Shown: positions 7,121 through 13,740 of the stretch, one piece after another | How the letters are laid out: each line of letters starts with the position of its first letter | Position numbering within the stretch: position 1 is the first letter of the stretch | Source: an uncultured Bacilli bacterium | GTDB taxonomy: Bacteria; Bacillota_I; Bacilli_A; RF39; UBA660 | Direction: 5' to 3' | Length of the DNA: 14,466 bases | NCBI GenBank assembly: GCA_947631525.1 | Contig: CANRLQ010000017.1 | Span: 1 to 14,466 of the forward strand | Notes under the pieces: generated by a model | What the model saw: only the letters and a program-made list of their open reading frames with translations | Database searches by the model: none | What the model was told of the DNA's origin: nothing | Position numbers and translations under genes: made by a program

Positions 7121-7154
7121 AAAATAACAAATAAATATTTATTTGTTATTTTTT
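7121..7154. terminator. Perfect 32-bp palindrome acting as a probable terminator
   Basis: Positions 7121-7136 are the exact reverse complement of 7137-7152, and the right arm continues into a T run (7149-7154). There is one G-C pair per arm (C7128/G7145). The position after the last redox gene fits a terminator. A dyad-binding protein site is the alternative. A further 8-bp inverted repeat follows at 7155-7171. Confidence 0.7.
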
Positions 7155-7171
7155 CAAATTTTTAAAATTTG
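7155..7171. repeat. Small inverted repeat CAAATTTT/AAAATTTG
   Basis: Two perfect 8-nt arms (7155-7162 and 7164-7171) flank a single T. It abuts the 32-bp palindrome and lies just upstream of the predicted promoter at 7176. It could be an operator for that promoter or simply AT-rich symmetry. Confidence 0.4.
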
Positions 7172-7175
7172 TATT

Positions 7176-7204
7176 TTGAATTGTGTTTACATTTTTGCTA
7201 ATAT
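7176..7204 (+). promoter_or_regulatory. Possible promoter of the 52-codon ORF
   Basis: TTGAAT (7176-7181) is followed after 17 nt by TAATAT (7199-7204), and TGc precedes the -10 (extended -10). The predicted start near 7211 coincides with the GGAGG ribosome binding site. Confidence 0.5.
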
Positions 7205-7223
7205 TTAAATGGAGGTTTTGATT

Positions 7224-7382
7224 ATGAATTATGATTTAGATTTTTGGAGTAAAAAAGAAATTGATGATATTTTAAAAGAAAGAATAGTAAATAAAATAAA
7301 AAAATTATCTTGGTGTATGTATCATTTATTTAAACTAAATAAGAAATATTATTTTTATAAATTATTATATTATACAAAATAA
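7224..7382 (+). CDS. Small ORF, 52 residues, unknown function
   Basis: This ORF begins at ATG 7224 behind a textbook GGAGG (7211-7215) with an 8-nt gap, and ends at TAA 7380. It fills most of a 334-nt gap between the redox genes and tcdA. The product is MNYDLDFWSKKEIDDILKER at the start, with an acidic first half, and then a strongly basic, Tyr-rich tail (LFKLNKKYYFYKLLYYTK). It has one Cys and two Trp and looks like a short amphipathic or membrane-associated peptide. I do not recognise it. The ribosome binding site and the upstream promoter-like sequence argue for expression; its shortness and the AT-rich setting argue caution. Confidence 0.5.
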   Translation: MNYDLDFWSKKEIDDILKERIVNKIKKLSWCMYHLFKLNKKYYFYKLLYYTK

Positions 7383-7387
7383 ATATC

Positions 7388-7416
7388 TTTTAAAAATATA
7401 AAAAAAACTGTATAAT
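7388..7416 (+). promoter_or_regulatory. Promoter of tcdA
   Basis: A perfect TATAAT lies at 7411-7416, with a weak TTTTAA -35 at 7388-7393 (17-nt spacing). The predicted start near 7423 would place AGGTGAT (7423-7429) at the very 5' end of the message. Confidence 0.6.
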
Positions 7417-7432
7417 ATTGATAGGTGATATG

Positions 7433-8110
7433 ATGTTACAACGTTTAGAATTGATGATAGGTTCTTCCAATGTAGAAAAAATAAAAGAAAAAACTATTTT
7501 AATAATTGGACTTGGTGGAGTTGGGGGATATGCAATTGAGAGTCTAGCTAGAAGTGGAATAGGCAAAATGATAATAGTAGATTATGATAAAATAGAAAAA
7601 ACAAATTTAAATAGACAAATAATAGCTTTAAATTCTAATATAGGGACATATAAAGTAGATGCTTTTTATGATCGAATAAAAGATATCAATCCAAATTGTA
7701 AGGTAATAAAAATAAATCAAAAAATTGATGAAAATAATATATTAGAGTTGTTTGAAGAAAAAATTGACTATGTTGTAGATGCATGCGATACAGTAATGGT
7801 AAAAAAGCTTTTAATAAAAATATGTTTAGAAAAAAATATAAATATAATAAGTTGTATGGGTATGGGTAATAAATTAGATCCATCAAAAATTAAAATAATG
7901 GATATTAGAAAAACAAGTTATGATCCTATAGCTAAAGTTATTAGAAAATATGTAAAAGATTTAAAAACAAATAAAAAAATAATGGTTGTCTGTAGTGATG
8001 AAAAAAATATATCATTGAATTCAAAAACAATCTCATCTAATGCTTTTGTCCCTTCGATTGCTGGAATTCTTTGTACTAGTTATATAATAAATGATATTAT
8101 AAAGAGGTGA
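7433..8110 (+). CDS. tcdA: TcdA-like tRNA threonylcarbamoyladenosine dehydratase
   Basis: TcdA (CsdL) is an E1-like ATP-dependent enzyme that converts t6A37 of tRNA to its cyclic form. The protein has the Rossmann ATP-binding loop GLGGVGG (residues 26-32), then VDYDKIEKTNLNRQ, the ThiF/MoeB/E1 signature with the Arg that contacts ATP. DACDTVMVKK, SCMGMGNKLDPSKI, the TSYDPIAKVIRK segment and the C-terminal SNAFVPSIAGIL are specific to TcdA rather than ThiF or MoeB. Length (226) is slightly under the usual 240-270. I prefer ATG 7433, since MLQRLELMIG matches the family's start and AGGTG is well spaced; ATG 7430 and TTG 7418 are also in frame. The TGA stop overlaps the ribosome binding site of the next gene, 3 nt before its ATG. 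Confidence 0.92.
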   Translation: MLQRLELMIGSSNVEKIKEKTILIIGLGGVGGYAIESLARSGIGKMIIVDYDKIEKTNLNRQIIALNSNIGTYKVDAFYDRIKDINPNCKVIKINQKIDENNILELFEEKIDYVVDACDTVMVKKLLIKICLEKNINIISCMGMGNKLDPSKIKIMDIRKTSYDPIAKVIRKYVKDLKTNKKIMVVCSDEKNISLNSKTISSNAFVPSIAGILCTSYIINDIIKR

Positions 8111-8113
8111 AAT

Positions 8114-8638
8114 ATGATAAAAGAACTATTAAAAATTGTAAAAAAACTAGATGGTAAATTATTAGTGATAGGTAATTTTGATACTAAAATATTAAATTGT
8201 ATAAATAATAACAATAATATAATATCATGTGATATATTAACAAGTAAGAATGATGATACTAAATATGATACGAAAGGAAAACAAAAGAAAATTAATATAA
8301 GTAGTTTAAGAAGAAAATATAAAAAAAAGAAGATTAATTATATAATAGCTGATATAAATGAAATAGATAAGTATCTAAAAACATTTGTAAAAGATTCTAT
8401 TTTTATTAATCAAAAAGAAATAATATTTTTAAGTGATAAAAATTATGATTATGATTTAATAAAAAATAAATACAAGCGATATAAAACTGATATAGAAGTA
8501 TTAAATTATAAAGATGGTAAAATTCTAAAAATAAATACAGTTAAGGCAAAAACAAATAAAATAAAAGACTTTGTTTATTACATAGTTGATACGATTTTAA
8601 ATATAATTGATTTAATAGGAGAATTTTTAGTAAGCTAA
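8114..8638 (+). CDS. Protein of unknown function downstream of tcdA
   Basis: I do not recognise this 174-residue basic protein. Strand-like blocks KLLVIGNF, NNIISCDIL, INYIIADINEID and KEIIFLSDKN alternate with helices in the order of a Rossmann or methyltransferase-like fold. However, no glycine-rich cofactor loop is present, so any such domain would be degenerate. Residues 70-85 are very Lys/Arg-rich (SLRRKYKKKK), suggesting nucleic acid contact. The last 25 residues (DFVYYIVDTILNIIDLIGEF) look like an amphipathic or membrane-seeking helix. It is transcribed with tcdA: AGAGGTGA (8103-8110) overlaps the tcdA stop and the gap is 3 nt. A tRNA or membrane-related role is possible from context only. 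A terminator follows. Confidence 0.8.
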   Translation: MIKELLKIVKKLDGKLLVIGNFDTKILNCINNNNNIISCDILTSKNDDTKYDTKGKQKKINISSLRRKYKKKKINYIIADINEIDKYLKTFVKDSIFINQKEIIFLSDKNYDYDLIKNKYKRYKTDIEVLNYKDGKILKINTVKAKTNKIKDFVYYIVDTILNIIDLIGEFLVS

Positions 8639-8661
8639 CAACAAAAAATGTTGTTTTTTTT
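8637..8661 (+). terminator. Rho-independent terminator of the tcdA operon
   Basis: AACAACA (8637-8643) pairs with TGTTGTT (8649-8655) around an AAAAA loop, followed by an eight-T run (8654-8661). The stem begins in the stop codon of the preceding gene. Confidence 0.85.
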
Positions 8662-8683
8662 ATTCAAAAAATTAAAAAAAGTC

Positions 8684-8713
8684 TTTACAAATATATAATG
8701 TAAATGGTAAAAT
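8684..8713 (+). promoter_or_regulatory. Promoter of the mraZ division operon
   Basis: TTTACA (8684-8689) is followed after 18 nt by TAAAAT (8708-8713), with TGg just before the -10. Another TATAAT lies at 8694-8699 without an obvious -35. The first operator repeat touches the -10 box. Confidence 0.72.
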
Positions 8714-8748
8714 AGTGGTGTACAGTGGTTGATAGTGGAGAAAAGTGG
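8714..8748 (+). promoter_or_regulatory. MraZ operator: four AGTGG direct repeats
   Basis: AGTGG occurs at 8714-8718, 8724-8728, 8734-8738 and 8744-8748, an exact 10-nt period that places all copies on one face of the helix. MraZ proteins are known to bind tandem repeats upstream of their own gene (TGGGN type in E. coli, AAAGTG type in Mollicutes). The array covers the predicted transcription start, and the fourth copy overlaps the mraZ ribosome binding site, so binding should repress the operon. Confidence 0.88.
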
Positions 8749-8756
8749 GTGATTTT

Positions 8757-9188
8757 ATGTTTATGGGTGAGTATCATCATTCAATTGATGAAAAAGGAAG
8801 ACTTACAATTCCATCTAAAATTAGATATGAATTAGGAACAAATTTTGTTGTTACAAGGGGACTTGATAATTGTTTGTTTATCTACCCTAAAGAAGAATGG
8901 AATAAAGTTATCGATAAATATAAAGAATTACCAAACACTAAAGATGCTCGTAATTTTATGCGTTTCTTTCTATCAGGTGCTACTGAAAATGATTTTGATA
9001 AACAAGGTAGAATTAATATTTCACAACCATTAACTAAATATGCAGGTCTTGAAAAAGATTGTGTTATTATAGGAGTTAATGATCATTTAGAAGTTTGGAG
9101 TAAAAGAAATTGGGATACCTTCATTACTGAAAATGAAGACAATTTATCTGATATATCAGATAAATTATTCTCAACAACATTAATTTAA
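8757..9188 (+). CDS. mraZ: MraZ, transcriptional regulator of the division cluster
   Basis: MraZ is a ring-forming DNA-binding protein of the AbrB/SpoVT superfamily that represses its own division/cell-wall operon. The 143 residues hold two copies of the family fold with its DxxGR signatures: SIDEKGRLTIPSK near the start and DKQGRINIS in the second half. Other hallmarks are VTRGLDNCLFIYP, RFFLSGATE and ENDFDKQGR. I start at ATG 8757 because MFMGEYHHS is the standard N-terminus and GGGTGAT (8747-8753) precedes it; GTG 8745 would add four unusual residues and lies in the operator. The four-repeat operator just upstream is its likely binding site. rsmH begins 1 nt after the stop. Confidence 0.97.
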   Translation: MFMGEYHHSIDEKGRLTIPSKIRYELGTNFVVTRGLDNCLFIYPKEEWNKVIDKYKELPNTKDARNFMRFFLSGATENDFDKQGRINISQPLTKYAGLEKDCVIIGVNDHLEVWSKRNWDTFITENEDNLSDISDKLFSTTLI

Positions 9189-9189
9189 T

Positions 9190-10113
9190 ATGCATGAAAG
9201 TGTTTTATTAAAAGAATCAATTGACTCGTTAAATCTAAAAGATGAAAGTATTATAGTTGATTGTACATTAGGATATGCTGGTCATAGTAGTGAGATATTA
9301 AAAAAAATCAAAAATGGTTATTTGTATTGTTTTGATCAAGATGATGAAGCAATTAGTTTTAGTCAAAATAAACTTTCTAAAATTGGAAGCAATTACGAAA
9401 TAATAAAATCTAATTTCGTTAATTTAAAAGAAAAATTAGAAGAAAAGAAAATTGATAAAGTAGATGGCATACTATATGATTTAGGTGTTTCTTCACCACA
9501 ATTAGATGAGGATTATCGTGGATTTAGCTTTCACAAAAATGCTAAATTAGATATGCGTATGGATACTAATAGTGATTTAACTGCTTATAAAGTAGTTAAC
9601 GAGTATAGTCTTGAAAAATTAGTGGAGATATTTTATAAGTATGGTGAAGAAAAATACGCTAGAAGTATTGCTAAAAAGATAATTGAAAAAAGAAAAGAAA
9701 AAAATATTGAAACTACCTTAGAATTAGTAGAAATTATTAAAGAGAGTGTTCCTGAAAAATATAAAAGAGAAAAGCATCCAGCAAGAAAAATTTTTCAAGC
9801 TATCAGAATTGAAGTTAATAATGAGTTAGATGTATTTGAAAAGTCTTTAAGACAAGCCTTAGATTTATTAAAAGTAAATGGAAGAATTTGTGTAATAACA
9901 TTTCATTCACTAGAAGATAAAATATGTAAAGAAATATTTAATGAAGTATCAAAAATTGATAATGAATTAAAAAAACTTCCAATTATACCAAATGAATATT
10001 TAAAAAATTATAAAATAATTGGAACATATAAACCAAGTAAAGAGGAAATAAAAAATAATAGTAGATCAAGAAGTGCTAAACTTCGTGTTATAGAAAAAAT
10101 AAAAGAGGGATAA
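9190..10113 (+). CDS. rsmH: RsmH (MraW), 16S rRNA C1402 N4-methyltransferase
   Basis: RsmH transfers a methyl group from S-adenosylmethionine to N4 of C1402 in the 16S rRNA P-site decoding region. At 307 residues it is normal length. It opens with the family start MHESVLLKES. Visible motifs are VDCTLGYAGHS (23-33, cofactor binding), YDLGVSSPQLD (96-106), RGFSFHKNAKLDMRMD, and ITFHSLEDKI (about 236-245). The Lys/Arg-rich stretch around 190-200 (KYKREKHPARKIFQAIR) belongs to the inserted substrate-binding domain. No Shine-Dalgarno is visible before the ATG, which lies 1 nt after the mraZ stop; translation probably depends on ribosomes finishing mraZ. Confidence 0.97.
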   Translation: MHESVLLKESIDSLNLKDESIIVDCTLGYAGHSSEILKKIKNGYLYCFDQDDEAISFSQNKLSKIGSNYEIIKSNFVNLKEKLEEKKIDKVDGILYDLGVSSPQLDEDYRGFSFHKNAKLDMRMDTNSDLTAYKVVNEYSLEKLVEIFYKYGEEKYARSIAKKIIEKRKEKNIETTLELVEIIKESVPEKYKREKHPARKIFQAIRIEVNNELDVFEKSLRQALDLLKVNGRICVITFHSLEDKICKEIFNEVSKIDNELKKLPIIPNEYLKNYKIIGTYKPSKEEIKNNSRSRSAKLRVIEKIKEG

Positions 10114-10114
10114 T

Positions 10115-10408
10115 ATGAGTAAGAGAAAAAGAAGGGTTAGAATTACCAAGGGAGAAAGATTATTATATGTAGCAGCAAGTTTTTGTCTAGTTATGACATT
10201 AGTACTAAAAGTATTTGGTGGAGCAAGTATATCTCATTTAAGTATGAGTGTCGAAAAAATGAAATATGATATTAATTCTCAACAAAAAAAGAATGAAAGT
10301 TTAACTATGAAAGTTAACGAATTAACTTCTTTTGACAAAGTAAAAGGTGTAGTATCTGATATGGGACTTGCATATAATAATGAAAATATTATCGTAATTG
10401 AAGACTAG
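10115..10408 (+). CDS. ftsL: FtsL-like division protein
   Basis: This is a 97-residue bitopic protein with a very basic cytoplasmic start (KRKRRVR), one membrane segment at about 16-36, and an outer coiled-coil region (about 40-75, with heptad-like spacing of Leu, Met and Ile) followed by a short C-terminal tail. FtsL forms a complex with DivIC/FtsB and the division PBP to activate septal peptidoglycan synthesis. Sequence conservation in FtsL is low, so the assignment rests on topology, size and position between rsmH and the PBP gene. The ribosome binding site AGAGGGA (10104-10110) overlaps the end of rsmH, leaving 1 nt between the genes. It ends with TAG. Confidence 0.88.
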   Translation: MSKRKRRVRITKGERLLYVAASFCLVMTLVLKVFGGASISHLSMSVEKMKYDINSQQKKNESLTMKVNELTSFDKVKGVVSDMGLAYNNENIIVIED

Positions 10409-10423
10409 ATAAGGAGTGTTTTT

Positions 10424-12613
10424 ATGAATAAAAGAAAAGTTAAAAATAAAAAATGGAAAACGCCTAATTTTATTTTTATTACTTTTTCTTTTTTCTTTTT
10501 GATTTTGTATATACAATTAGTTTATTTATCTATTTCTAAAAAAATATATGGAAAAAACATGAATGAATTTGCAGCCAGTAGAAATACTGTTAAACAAACT
10601 GTAAAAGCTAATAGAGGTACTATATATGATCGTGATGGCGGTATACTAGCACTAAATGTTAATTCATATACCTTAATTGCTTATTTAGATAAAAATAGAA
10701 GTAAAAATTCAAGTATACCATTACATGTTGAAGATATTGATAAAACAGCAGAAAAATTATCTTCAGTGCTTGATTATGATAAAGATTATTTTAAAAAACT
10801 ATTAGAAAATGGTAAAAAAAATAAGCGTAAACAAATTGAATTTGGACCAGCTGGTAAAGGAATAACAGAATTAGTTAAAGATGAAATAGAAGCACTTAAT
10901 CTACCAGGAATTAGTTTTATTGAATCAACAAAAAGATATTATCCAAATGCTAATTTTGCATCTTATGTTATAGGGTATGCTAAAGAAAAAGAAGTAACAA
11001 GAAAAGATGATAATGGTGATAAAGTAACAACTAATGAAATTGTAGGAGAACTTGGAATAGAATCAGAATATGATGAAATATTAAGAGGAAAAGATGGTTA
11101 TTTAGAATATCAACAAGATCGTTATGGATATAAAATAAGTGGGACAAAAGAAATAAATGTTGAAGCAAAAAATGGTGATGACATTTATTTAACGATTGAT
11201 TCTAATATTCAAAGATTTGTTGAAAGTGCTATATCAGATGTATCAAAAGAATATAAACCAGAAATGATGATGGTAACAGTTATGGATGCTAAAAATGGTG
11301 ATATTTTAGCAACTTCTTCTACACCATCATTTGATCCAAATAAAAGAGATATAAACAGTTATGAAAATCCTTTGGTAACATATACATACGAACCAGGATC
11401 TACTATGAAAATATATACTTATATGTGTTCAATAGATAGTGGTAATTATGATGGTGAAGCTAAATATAATTCGGGTAAATATAAAATAGGCGATGATACT
11501 ATAAATGATTGGAATAAAGTAGGTTGGGGTAAAATAACTTATGACAAAGGTTTTGAATACTCTAGTAATGTAGGAGTTGCTAATTTAATTTCTAAAACTC
11601 TAGAAAAAAAGCAATTGAAAGATTGTTTAAAAAAATATGGTTTTGGTTCTAAAACTAATATAGAATTAACTAGAGAACAAGTAGGGCTACTTAATTTTAA
11701 TTATCCAATTGAAGTAGCAACTGCAGGTTTCGGTCAAGGGATAACAACAACAGCTATTCAACAATTACAAGCATTAACAATTATTTCTAACAATGGAAAA
11801 ATGTTAAAACCACATATAGTAGATAAAATAGTAGATTCTAATAATAAAATTTACTATAAAAGTAAAAAAGAAGAATCTGAACAACTTGTAAAAACATCTA
11901 CTGTAGATAAAATGAAAGAATTAATGTATAATGTTGTTAATGGTACTGATAACGGAACAACAGGTAAAAAATATAAAGTTGAAGGTTTAGATATAATAGG
12001 TAAAACAGGTACGGCTCAAATATCTAAAAACGGAAAATATTTAACAGGAGATAATAGTTATATATTTTCATTTGCTGGTATGTATCCAAAGGATAATCCA
12101 CAAATTATTATTTATGCAATGATGAGACAACCAAGATATGGAGAAGGGGCTGGTATGTACAAAGTAACACGAGATGTAATTATTAGTATATCTAAATATA
12201 TAGAAGTAGAGGTAAAAGAAAAAAAAGAACCTAAAACAAGTTATAAACTGACTTCTTATATAAATAAAAATACAGAAGAAACTGTTAAATTATTAAAGGA
12301 TAATGGATTAGATGTCATTGTTTTGGGAGATGGAAATAAAATAATTAAACAATATCCAAGCAAAAATACAAAGGTATTAAATGGTGATAAAGTTATATTA
12401 CTCACAAATGATAAAAATATTAAAATGCCATCATTAGAAGGATTTAGTCAAAATGATGCTGTGGCATTATTTAATTTAATTGGTATAAAATATAAAATAG
12501 ATGGATATGGATTTGTATATGAACAAAGTATAAAAAAAGATACTAAAATAGAAGAAAATATGGAAATAGAAATTAAATTAAAATCTAGAAATATTGATAA
12601 GAAAGGTGATTAA
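10424..12613 (+). CDS. Class B penicillin-binding protein with PASTA domains (FtsI/PBP2B/SpoVD type)
   Basis: This is a monofunctional transpeptidase that cross-links peptidoglycan, here most likely at the septum with FtsW. The 729 residues comprise a basic N-terminus, one membrane anchor (about 14-36), the pedestal domain containing ANRGTIYDRDGGILA, and the transpeptidase domain. Its three active-site motifs are intact: Ser326-Thr-Met-Lys329, Ser380-Ser-Asn382 and Lys527-Thr-Gly529. Two C-terminal PASTA modules (roughly 607-665 and 666-722) follow, as in PBP2B, PBP2X and SpoVD; they bind muropeptide or substrate. The ribosome binding site AAGGAG (10411-10416) is strong. No sign distinguishes a vegetative FtsI from a SpoVD-like paralogue, but position after ftsL favours the division enzyme. 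The next gene begins with no gap. Confidence 0.95.
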   Translation: MNKRKVKNKKWKTPNFIFITFSFFFLILYIQLVYLSISKKIYGKNMNEFAASRNTVKQTVKANRGTIYDRDGGILALNVNSYTLIAYLDKNRSKNSSIPLHVEDIDKTAEKLSSVLDYDKDYFKKLLENGKKNKRKQIEFGPAGKGITELVKDEIEALNLPGISFIESTKRYYPNANFASYVIGYAKEKEVTRKDDNGDKVTTNEIVGELGIESEYDEILRGKDGYLEYQQDRYGYKISGTKEINVEAKNGDDIYLTIDSNIQRFVESAISDVSKEYKPEMMMVTVMDAKNGDILATSSTPSFDPNKRDINSYENPLVTYTYEPGSTMKIYTYMCSIDSGNYDGEAKYNSGKYKIGDDTINDWNKVGWGKITYDKGFEYSSNVGVANLISKTLEKKQLKDCLKKYGFGSKTNIELTREQVGLLNFNYPIEVATAGFGQGITTTAIQQLQALTIISNNGKMLKPHIVDKIVDSNNKIYYKSKKEESEQLVKTSTVDKMKELMYNVVNGTDNGTTGKKYKVEGLDIIGKTGTAQISKNGKYLTGDNSYIFSFAGMYPKDNPQIIIYAMMRQPRYGEGAGMYKVTRDVIISISKYIEVEVKEKKEPKTSYKLTSYINKNTEETVKLLKDNGLDVIVLGDGNKIIKQYPSKNTKVLNGDKVILLTNDKNIKMPSLEGFSQNDAVALFNLIGIKYKIDGYGFVYEQSIKKDTKIEENMEIEIKLKSRNIDKKGD

Positions 12614-13672
12614 ATGAAAAATAAGGGTTTTACATTAATGGAGCTTTTAAGTGTTTTAGTAATAATAGGTATTATAGCTGTTATTACAACAACATTAATT
12701 AGTTCAAATATTAGGGCATCTAAAGAACAAGCATATAATGTACAAATTACTGAAATAGAAGAAGCTGCTAAAAAATGGGTAAGTGCTAATTCAGATAGTA
12801 TGGACAGTTATAATTTAAATACGATATGTCTTACTATTGATAAAATGCAAAAAGACGATATATTATCACCTAATGATATTAAAAATCCTAAAACAGGTAA
12901 AAAGTTAACTGGTAAAGTAGAAATAGTTTATGATTTTGATAAAAATCAGTATAAATATAAATATAAAGATGATTGTAAAGAAATAAAGATAAAACCTGCT
13001 TATGAAACATTAGTTGTTGAGAATGAAGATAATATAAAGATTTCAGGGACTGATGATGGTTTGTATGAAACAATCGATAGTTATATTTATAAAGGATTAA
13101 ACCCTAATAATTTTATAAAAATAGATAATCAAATTTGGAGAATTATTAATATAGATAAAAGTTCTAAAGAATTAAGAGTTGTTAAATTAGAAGATAACCA
13201 AGTTAATTATGATAAAAATATGCTTGAAAATTTAAATAGTGAATATAATACAGAAGGTTCTATATATTCATCAATAAAACAATTTATTAAGGAAAATCCT
13301 AAAATTAATATTGGAAGCTATGATGAAATTAGTTCTCTTAATACAGTAAGTACAATTGAAAAAAGTAAAAATGATTATAAAACAATTAGTCTATTAACAG
13401 CAAGTGATTATATGAATGCCTCAACTAATTTGGATTGTTTTAAAAATGCAATTTGTAATATTAATAATTACTTAAATAATAGTAAATCATTCTATCTTTT
13501 AAATAGTAATGTTGATCAAGACAAAACATGGTTTGTTGATAAAAATGGAATAATCCAATTAGATTCACAAACCGATGCCTTAAGACATGTTTATCCCGTT
13601 ATTAATTTAAAATTATCAACACAAATATCAGGTGGAGATGGTAGTGAATTAAATCCATATGTTGTATCATAA
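12614..13672 (+). CDS. Type IV prepilin-like protein with large C-terminal domain
   Basis: The N-terminus MKNKGFTLMELLSVLVIIG is a class III signal: cleavage is expected after Gly5, with Glu10 at mature position +5 and a hydrophobic helix to about residue 29. Such proteins are processed by prepilin peptidase (PilD/ComC) and assembled into pili or pseudopili. After a pilin-like region (about 30-130) comes a second domain (about 140-352). It includes IWRIINIDKSSKELRVV, ISLLTASDYMNAS, KTWFVDKNGIIQ and a final YPVINLKLSTQISGGDGSELNP, a pattern seen in large Bacillota surface proteins (DUF6273-like; recalled, not searched). Four Cys (72, 121, 275, 281) could form disulfides. Its ribosome binding site AAAGGTGAT (12602-12610) is in the end of the PBP gene and the gap is zero, so it belongs to the division operon. 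Confidence 0.85.
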   Translation: MKNKGFTLMELLSVLVIIGIIAVITTTLISSNIRASKEQAYNVQITEIEEAAKKWVSANSDSMDSYNLNTICLTIDKMQKDDILSPNDIKNPKTGKKLTGKVEIVYDFDKNQYKYKYKDDCKEIKIKPAYETLVVENEDNIKISGTDDGLYETIDSYIYKGLNPNNFIKIDNQIWRIINIDKSSKELRVVKLEDNQVNYDKNMLENLNSEYNTEGSIYSSIKQFIKENPKINIGSYDEISSLNTVSTIEKSKNDYKTISLLTASDYMNASTNLDCFKNAICNINNYLNNSKSFYLLNSNVDQDKTWFVDKNGIIQLDSQTDALRHVYPVINLKLSTQISGGDGSELNPYVVS

Positions 13673-13740
13673 AAAAAAGTTCTTTTGAAATAAAACTCAT
13701 TTTGTTCCAATAATGAGGTTCATTTTTAAGAACTTTTTTT
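13671..13740. terminator. Nested bidirectional terminator between convergent genes
   Basis: A 13-nt outer arm (13672-13684) is the exact reverse complement of 13728-13740, with A runs on the left and T runs on the right, so it can end transcription in both directions. An inner hairpin pairs CTCATT (13696-13701) with AATGAG (13712-13717), extended by TGAA/TTCA. The outer stem overlaps the stop codons of both flanking genes. Confidence 0.85.

Noticed and set aside
7084..7417. tRNA, riboswitch or T-box in the largest intergenic gap
   Set aside because: No cloverleaf, T-box or conserved riboswitch core is visible; the gap is accounted for by palindromes, a promoter and a small ORF.
8108..8113. 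Mycoplasma-type code, with TGA as Trp, fusing tcdA and the next gene
   Set aside because: All genes use TGG for Trp and none has an internal TGA. TGA ends tcdA exactly at the family's normal C-terminus and is followed by a ribosome-binding-site-preceded ATG.
8714..8748. CRISPR-like array at the regularly spaced repeats
   Set aside because: Repeats are 5-7 nt with a 10-nt period, far too short for CRISPR, and they fit an MraZ operator.
8745..8759. GTG 8745 as the mraZ start
   Set aside because: It lies inside the fourth operator repeat, and the ribosome binding site GGGTGAT would be within the coding region. MFMGEY at 8757 is the conserved N-terminus.
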